Origin: Phycisphaeraceae bacterium
Lineage (GTDB): Bacteria > Planctomycetota > Phycisphaerae > Phycisphaerales > Phycisphaeraceae
DNA length: 46,722 nt
Assembly (NCBI GenBank): GCA_020831765.1
Contig: JAFIFY010000158.1
Coordinates: forward strand, 1 to 46,722
Direction: 5' to 3'
The notes beneath the pieces are model-generated. The model was not told the origin of the DNA and searched no databases. It saw nothing but the letters and a program-made list of their open reading frames with translations. This document shows positions 43,415 through 46,722 of the stretch, in pieces. Within the stretch, counting starts at the first letter, position 1. Each line of letters begins with the position of its first letter. Both the position numbers and the translations under genes were made by a program.

Positions 43415-44341
43415 ATGGCGCAGGTCAGTGTGATCATTCCCAGCCATAATGTGCGGGACTACGTCGGTGCCTGTCTTGAGTCCATCCTTGCCCAGACGCA
43501 CCCGGTCGAGCAGATCATCGTCATCGACGACTCGACCGACGACACCGCCGCGCGGGTCGAGCCGTATGTCACCCGAAGCGACGGCCGGGTCGAACTGCAC
43601 CGCGTGCCGCCGTGCAACGTCTCACAGGCGAGAAACCAGGGACTGGCCAAGGCGCGGGGCGACCTGGTCGCCTATCTGGACGCCGATGACCTCTGGATGC
43701 CCGATAAGATCGAGCAGCAGGTCCGGCTGCTGGAGGAGCATCCCGATGCGTGTGGAAGCCACACACGGCTGTTCCTTTTTCGCGAGCAAACCGGTGATGA
43801 GGGCGGGCGTGAGTGGGACCGTGTCGAGGATGATCCCAGTCTCGAGCGCATCCTCATGTGGCAGGCCGTGCCCGCATCGACCGTGCTCGTGCGCCGTCGG
43901 CTGCTGGAGGATATCGAGTTCGATCCGTCCAGCGGGCATGGAGAAGACACCGTGTGGGCCGCTGACCTGCGGCTGAAAGGACCGTGGCGATGCGTCGATG
44001 CCCCGGTTACCGGCCGAAGGCTCCATGCCACACAGGTGACGCGCTCAGCCTGGCACACGATTCACAACACCAACACCCGTGTCCGGTGGGTGCGGTCCCG
44101 CGCGGCCAAGATCGGCACTGATGAAGCCGCCCGATTGGAAGAGCAACTCTGGGTCAACCTTGTCAGCTTTCTCGAAAGACGATACTGGCGCAGACAGTTC
44201 GAGGACTTTCATGCCATGCGCGATGAAATCCGTAAACTCTGTCCCGATCACCTTCAAGCCAGCTTCATCAACGATAAACGCGTCCTGCCTCGATGGATGT
44301 ACGCCATCGCCGATCGGATCAAGCCCCGACAGCAGCCGTAA
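43415..44341 (+). CDS. Glycosyltransferase family 2
   Basis: A GT-A glycosyltransferase of 308 residues. The start is the ATG at 43415 (MAQVSVIIPSHN), directly at the conserved first strand; an upstream in-frame extension to 43262 is not conserved. Motifs: IIVIDDSTDDTAARV near residue 32, NVSQARNQGLAKARGD near 70, and AYLDADDLWMPDKIEQQ near 86 with the DxD metal site. The C-terminal tail (RYWRRQFEDFHAMRDEI, later PRWMYAIADRI) follows the same pattern as the GT2 proteins at 14.8 and 15.9 kb, though it is 26 kb away. Substrate unknown; an envelope glycan is likely. Confidence 0.92.
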   Translation: MAQVSVIIPSHNVRDYVGACLESILAQTHPVEQIIVIDDSTDDTAARVEPYVTRSDGRVELHRVPPCNVSQARNQGLAKARGDLVAYLDADDLWMPDKIEQQVRLLEEHPDACGSHTRLFLFREQTGDEGGREWDRVEDDPSLERILMWQAVPASTVLVRRRLLEDIEFDPSSGHGEDTVWAADLRLKGPWRCVDAPVTGRRLHATQVTRSAWHTIHNTNTRVRWVRSRAAKIGTDEAARLEEQLWVNLVSFLERRYWRRQFEDFHAMRDEIRKLCPDHLQASFINDKRVLPRWMYAIADRIKPRQQP

Positions 44342-44465
44342 ACCCGGATGCCGGGCTGGCGCTGGAGAGAGTTGAGGGAAGGGAGTAGAGAGTTGAGGGC
44401 TGGGTTGAGTTTCCCCCACCTTTCTCCTTTCCATGCTCCGACGCCAGGGGGCGTCGCACCGGTTT

Positions 44466-45116
44466 CTAAAGCGGCGCGGGTTTCTGCGCAGGGTCGAGAT
44501 TCTTCATGCCTTCGCGGTCCAGACCGACCAGGCCCATCAGGTGAACCAGTGAGACGATGCTGTCGGCCCCGGTCTTGGCCAGGATATGGCTTCGGTGCGC
44601 GGAGACGGTCTTTTCGCTCAGTTTGAGTTGAAAAGCAATCTGCTTGTTGCTGAAGCCGGCCACCAGCAGTTCCAGGACGCTTCGTTCGCGGCAAGAGAGG
44701 AGGTTGAACTTTTCCTCGATCTGCCGTCGCTCATCGGCTTTGTGTACCAGCGTTGCCGAAAGCTCGTGGCCTCTGCGGATTTTCTCGATGAGGTCATCGG
44801 GCTGGAACGGCTTCTGAATGAAATCGAAGGCCCCAAGATTCATCGCCCGTACGGCTGTTGGGACATCCCCATAGGCGGTCACCACCAGCACCGCCACCTG
44901 GTGGGACGAAGCGTTGAGTCGCTCAAGTACCTCAAGACCGCTCATATCCGGAAGATTCAGGTCCAGAACCACGCATCCCCGCGTTTCCTGCTTGAACGAG
45001 GCGATGAACCGCCCGGCCGATTCGTGCATTTCAACCTCGAATCCCTCGCTCTCCAGCAGCGAAGCCAGGCTGGTTCTCATGCCCACATCATCATCGACGA
45101 CGATTACCGGGTCCAT
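44466..45116 (-). CDS. Response regulator, FixJ/NarL-like, with LuxR-type HTH
   Basis: The 216-residue protein has an N-terminal receiver domain: IVVDDDVGMRTSL with the acidic pair, phosphoacceptor Asp in GCVVLDLNLPDMSGLEVL (about residue 52), VVTAYGDVPTAVRAM, and the conserved Lys in FIQKPF (about 102). The linker leads to a C-terminal LuxR-type helix-turn-helix: LSCRERSVLELLVAGFSNKQIAFQLKLSEKTVSAHRSHI. The order and the VPTAV motif are those of FixJ-type regulators. It would bind DNA when phosphorylated by a sensor kinase, which is not in the window. AAGG and GGA precede the ATG at 45116. Confidence 0.93.
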   Translation of the reverse strand: MDPVIVVDDDVGMRTSLASLLESEGFEVEMHESAGRFIASFKQETRGCVVLDLNLPDMSGLEVLERLNASSHQVAVLVVTAYGDVPTAVRAMNLGAFDFIQKPFQPDDLIEKIRRGHELSATLVHKADERRQIEEKFNLLSCRERSVLELLVAGFSNKQIAFQLKLSEKTVSAHRSHILAKTGADSIVSLVHLMGLVGLDREGMKNLDPAQKPAPL

Positions 45117-45324
45117 AGGATGTCCTTACCTTCCAGGCTCATGGGCCACAAACGTTTCATGACCATATTCGCAAACCGGCGCGCGCCTCGTCATGAATAC
45201 GCCGCACGAGAACTCGAACGGCGATCGAAGGCCAGAGCAGCCTGCCCGAAACGTTTCCCCAGACCAACGGACAATGTTAGCGAATTTTCCGAGCCGTTCG
45301 GTTGCGGCCGCGCTTCCAAGAGAA

Positions 45325-45714
45325 TTATGTCGGGTCCGGGCCGTGATTTCCATTGCGGATCAGCCGATCGGCTAGATGCACCATCGTGGATGGGGCGAAC
45401 GGCTTGGGCAGAATCCAGCACCTGTCCAGACGCCGCTGCTCGATGCGCAGCCGAGCTTCGGAAACGCCGGAAACCAGAATGACCGGCCCGCGGAAACCCA
45501 CATCCCGCAGTTCCAGGGCCCGATCGATCCCGGTCTTTCTACCGTTCAGAAGCCAATCAATCACCAGTAGTTGCGCCCGAGTCTCATCGTAAAGCCGGGG
45601 AAGATGGTCCACCGGCTCGGCCACGCGGCAATCAAAGCCCCTGCGGCACAGCACACGGCTGATCAGACGCGCAAATGGCTTTTCATCGTCGGCGACGAGA
45701 ATGCATCCGGGCAT
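45325..45714 (-). CDS. Single-domain response regulator
   Basis: The 129-residue protein is a lone receiver domain: LVADDEKPFARLI at the N-terminus (acidic pair), the phosphoacceptor Asp in LLVIDWLLNGRKTG (about residue 54), the Ser in VILVSGVSEAR, and the Lys in WILPKPF (about 104). No output domain is attached, so it probably passes phosphate to another protein or works by protein contact, like CheY/Spo0F-type regulators. It is encoded upstream of the FixJ-like regulator on the same strand, with 208 bases between, so a shared pathway is possible but not shown. Confidence 0.88.
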   Translation of the reverse strand: MPGCILVADDEKPFARLISRVLCRRGFDCRVAEPVDHLPRLYDETRAQLLVIDWLLNGRKTGIDRALELRDVGFRGPVILVSGVSEARLRIEQRRLDRCWILPKPFAPSTMVHLADRLIRNGNHGPDPT

Positions 45715-45925
45715 CGAGAAATCTCACTGCGCCCCGTCGGGTTGAATCCCGACAGAGCCACCAACCGAGAGTTGCGGAGTCGCGGCCGAGGCCGCATCTA
45801 CGAAGGAACGACATAAATGACGACAAGTAATCCAGTTACACCTGTGTCTCGAAGGACAGCCGTCTCGTCCAACATTCGGCCCGCCAATGGCCACCATGAC
45901 CCGCAAGTCTCCCTCGGTATGCGGG

Positions 45926-46722
45926 TTATCGACCCTCAAGGATCAAAACCTTGGAATTTCCGACCGAAAGGTAATCGAACAGGTACTCGACATGGTCGTT
46001 GCGGAGGCGCACACAGCCCCGTGATTCCTGCCTTCCGATGCTGGATGGGTCAATCGTGCCGTGGATGCCGATGCTGGGCGTGTTCTCGTTGGAAAAATCA
46101 AGCCCGCGAAGTCCGATCCAGCGGCTGCCGATCGGGTTCTCCGGCCCCGGGGGGTAGTACCTGTAGTTGTCCTGCGAATCGCGCCAATCTGGGTCGACCT
46201 GCTTTACGCTGACCACCCATCGACCCGGCGGGGTGCTGTCCTCCCGGCCCAGCCCGACCGCGAAGCTGGCCACATAAAGCGGCTCGCCAGTCTCCGGGTC
46301 ATCGATGAGCAGGTCCGTGCGGAACCTGGGCTTGATCACCTCGAGGTTGAATGGTCCGTGAATGACTTTCAGGTTCTGCCCCGCCCGGATGCGATTGGGA
46401 TCAGGCAATTCGTTGATCCGGGCAAGCAGTTCAGGCGTGATCTTGTAGCGGCGTGCGATGGACTGGAGATTGTCACCCGGAGCGATGCGATAGTGTTCCA
46501 CCAGCGGATCATCCGGTGCGACCGTTCTCGACCAGAGAAGCTGGGCATTGACCTCTCGCAGGGCGTTGCGGATGGCCCGAGCATCCTCATCGGCCAGTCC
46601 CCGGCCCTCGCGGCGAAGCACACCGCTCAGGATTCGGCGGGCCTTGACCAGATCGCCGGCTTCCAGCGCCTGGCTGCCTTCGCGGATCAGCGAACGAACC
46701 TGCGCGCTGGTCTGGCCGGATC
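45926..46722 (-). CDS. L,D-transpeptidase with LysM domain, N-terminus outside window
   Basis: The frame is open to the window edge, so the N-terminus (with the probable signal peptide) is missing. Visible parts are a short helical repeat (SQALEAGDLVKARRILSGVL), a LysM peptidoglycan-binding motif (EHYRIAPGDNLQSIARRYKITPELLARIN), and the YkuD-type L,D-transpeptidase domain (LYVASFAVGLGREDSTPPGRW, then GIHGT...SRGCVRLRN with the catalytic His and Cys). The enzyme would form 3-3 cross-links in peptidoglycan or attach proteins to it. The gene appears to be transcribed alone. A later internal GTG start at 46621 is possible but loses the helical repeat. Confidence 0.9.
   Translation of the reverse strand, partial: SGQTSAQVRSLIREGSQALEAGDLVKARRILSGVLRREGRGLADEDARAIRNALREVNAQLLWSRTVAPDDPLVEHYRIAPGDNLQSIARRYKITPELLARINELPDPNRIRAGQNLKVIHGPFNLEVIKPRFRTDLLIDDPETGEPLYVASFAVGLGREDSTPPGRWVVSVKQVDPDWRDSQDNYRYYPPGPENPIGSRWIGLRGLDFSNENTPSIGIHGTIDPSSIGRQESRGCVRLRNDHVEYLFDYLSVGNSKVLILEGR

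Noticed and set aside
45735-45760. GTCGGG/CCCGAC hairpin downstream of the L,D-transpeptidase gene
   Set aside because: No T run follows on the minus strand and the stem is only six base pairs, too weak to call a terminator.

Overview
The window is a bacterial chromosome segment that looks GC-rich and is densely coded on both strands, without phage genes, CRISPR arrays or ribosomal RNA. The gene set points to Planctomycetota, most likely a Phycisphaerae-like lineage. The clues are a dockerin plus PEP-CTERM surface protein, a DUF4159 protein next to a large planctomycete-type membrane/coiled-coil protein, an FmdB-type protein without zinc cysteines, a eukaryote-type glycogen branching enzyme, LpxI, and PQQ-propeller proteins with HEAT-like N-termini. 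This assignment is inferred from gene content; no database search was possible.

Layout. 1-2.8 kb: the 3' end of an IS630-type transposase, a small unknown protein, a short-chain dehydrogenase and a membrane-anchored zinc-finger protein. 3.0-5.7 kb: rnpA and yidD (overlapping ATGA), convergent with recQ. 5.9-13.3 kb: nuoJKLMN, the proton-pumping membrane half of respiratory complex I, ending in an unknown helical protein; NuoM carries a large polar insertion. 13.3-13.7 kb: a probable unassigned structured RNA on the minus strand with a strong intrinsic terminator. 14.0-16.9 kb: a methyltransferase and two family 2 glycosyltransferases, probably for a surface glycan. 17.1 kb: tRNA-Gln.

17.3-22.6 kb: a Gfo/Idh-like protein, a GT9-like protein, a ThuA-like protein, an aldo/keto-reductase-like protein (two of these lack key catalytic residues) and a secreted metalloprotease-like protein. 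22.8-24.3 kb: smpB and lpxI. 24.5-30 kb: pyruvate dehydrogenase E1 beta and alpha, a YgfZ-like folate-binding protein and phosphoglycerate kinase. 30-36 kb: DUF4159 protein, 682-residue membrane protein, PQQ-propeller protein and mtnA. 36.2-39.4 kb: an FkbM methyltransferase remnant and a three-domain PEP-synthase/rifampicin-phosphotransferase-like enzyme. 39.4-43 kb: Cys-less FmdB-like protein, a flippase-like membrane protein and the branching enzyme. 43.4-46.7 kb: a third GT2, two response regulators without a kinase in view, and an LysM L,D-transpeptidase cut by the window end.

Themes: energy metabolism (complex I membrane arm, E1 of PDH, PGK, glycogen branching, PEP-type phosphotransfer), envelope construction (GT2 genes, GT9-like, LpxI, L,D-transpeptidase, flippase-like), and RNA/translation maintenance (RnpA, SmpB, tRNA-Gln). 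No single obvious new system such as a defence island is visible. The best candidates for something undescribed are the minus-strand RNA at about 13.3-13.65 kb, the NuoM insertion, the shared C-terminal tail on three GT2 enzymes, and the group of oxidoreductase-fold proteins with missing catalytic residues.
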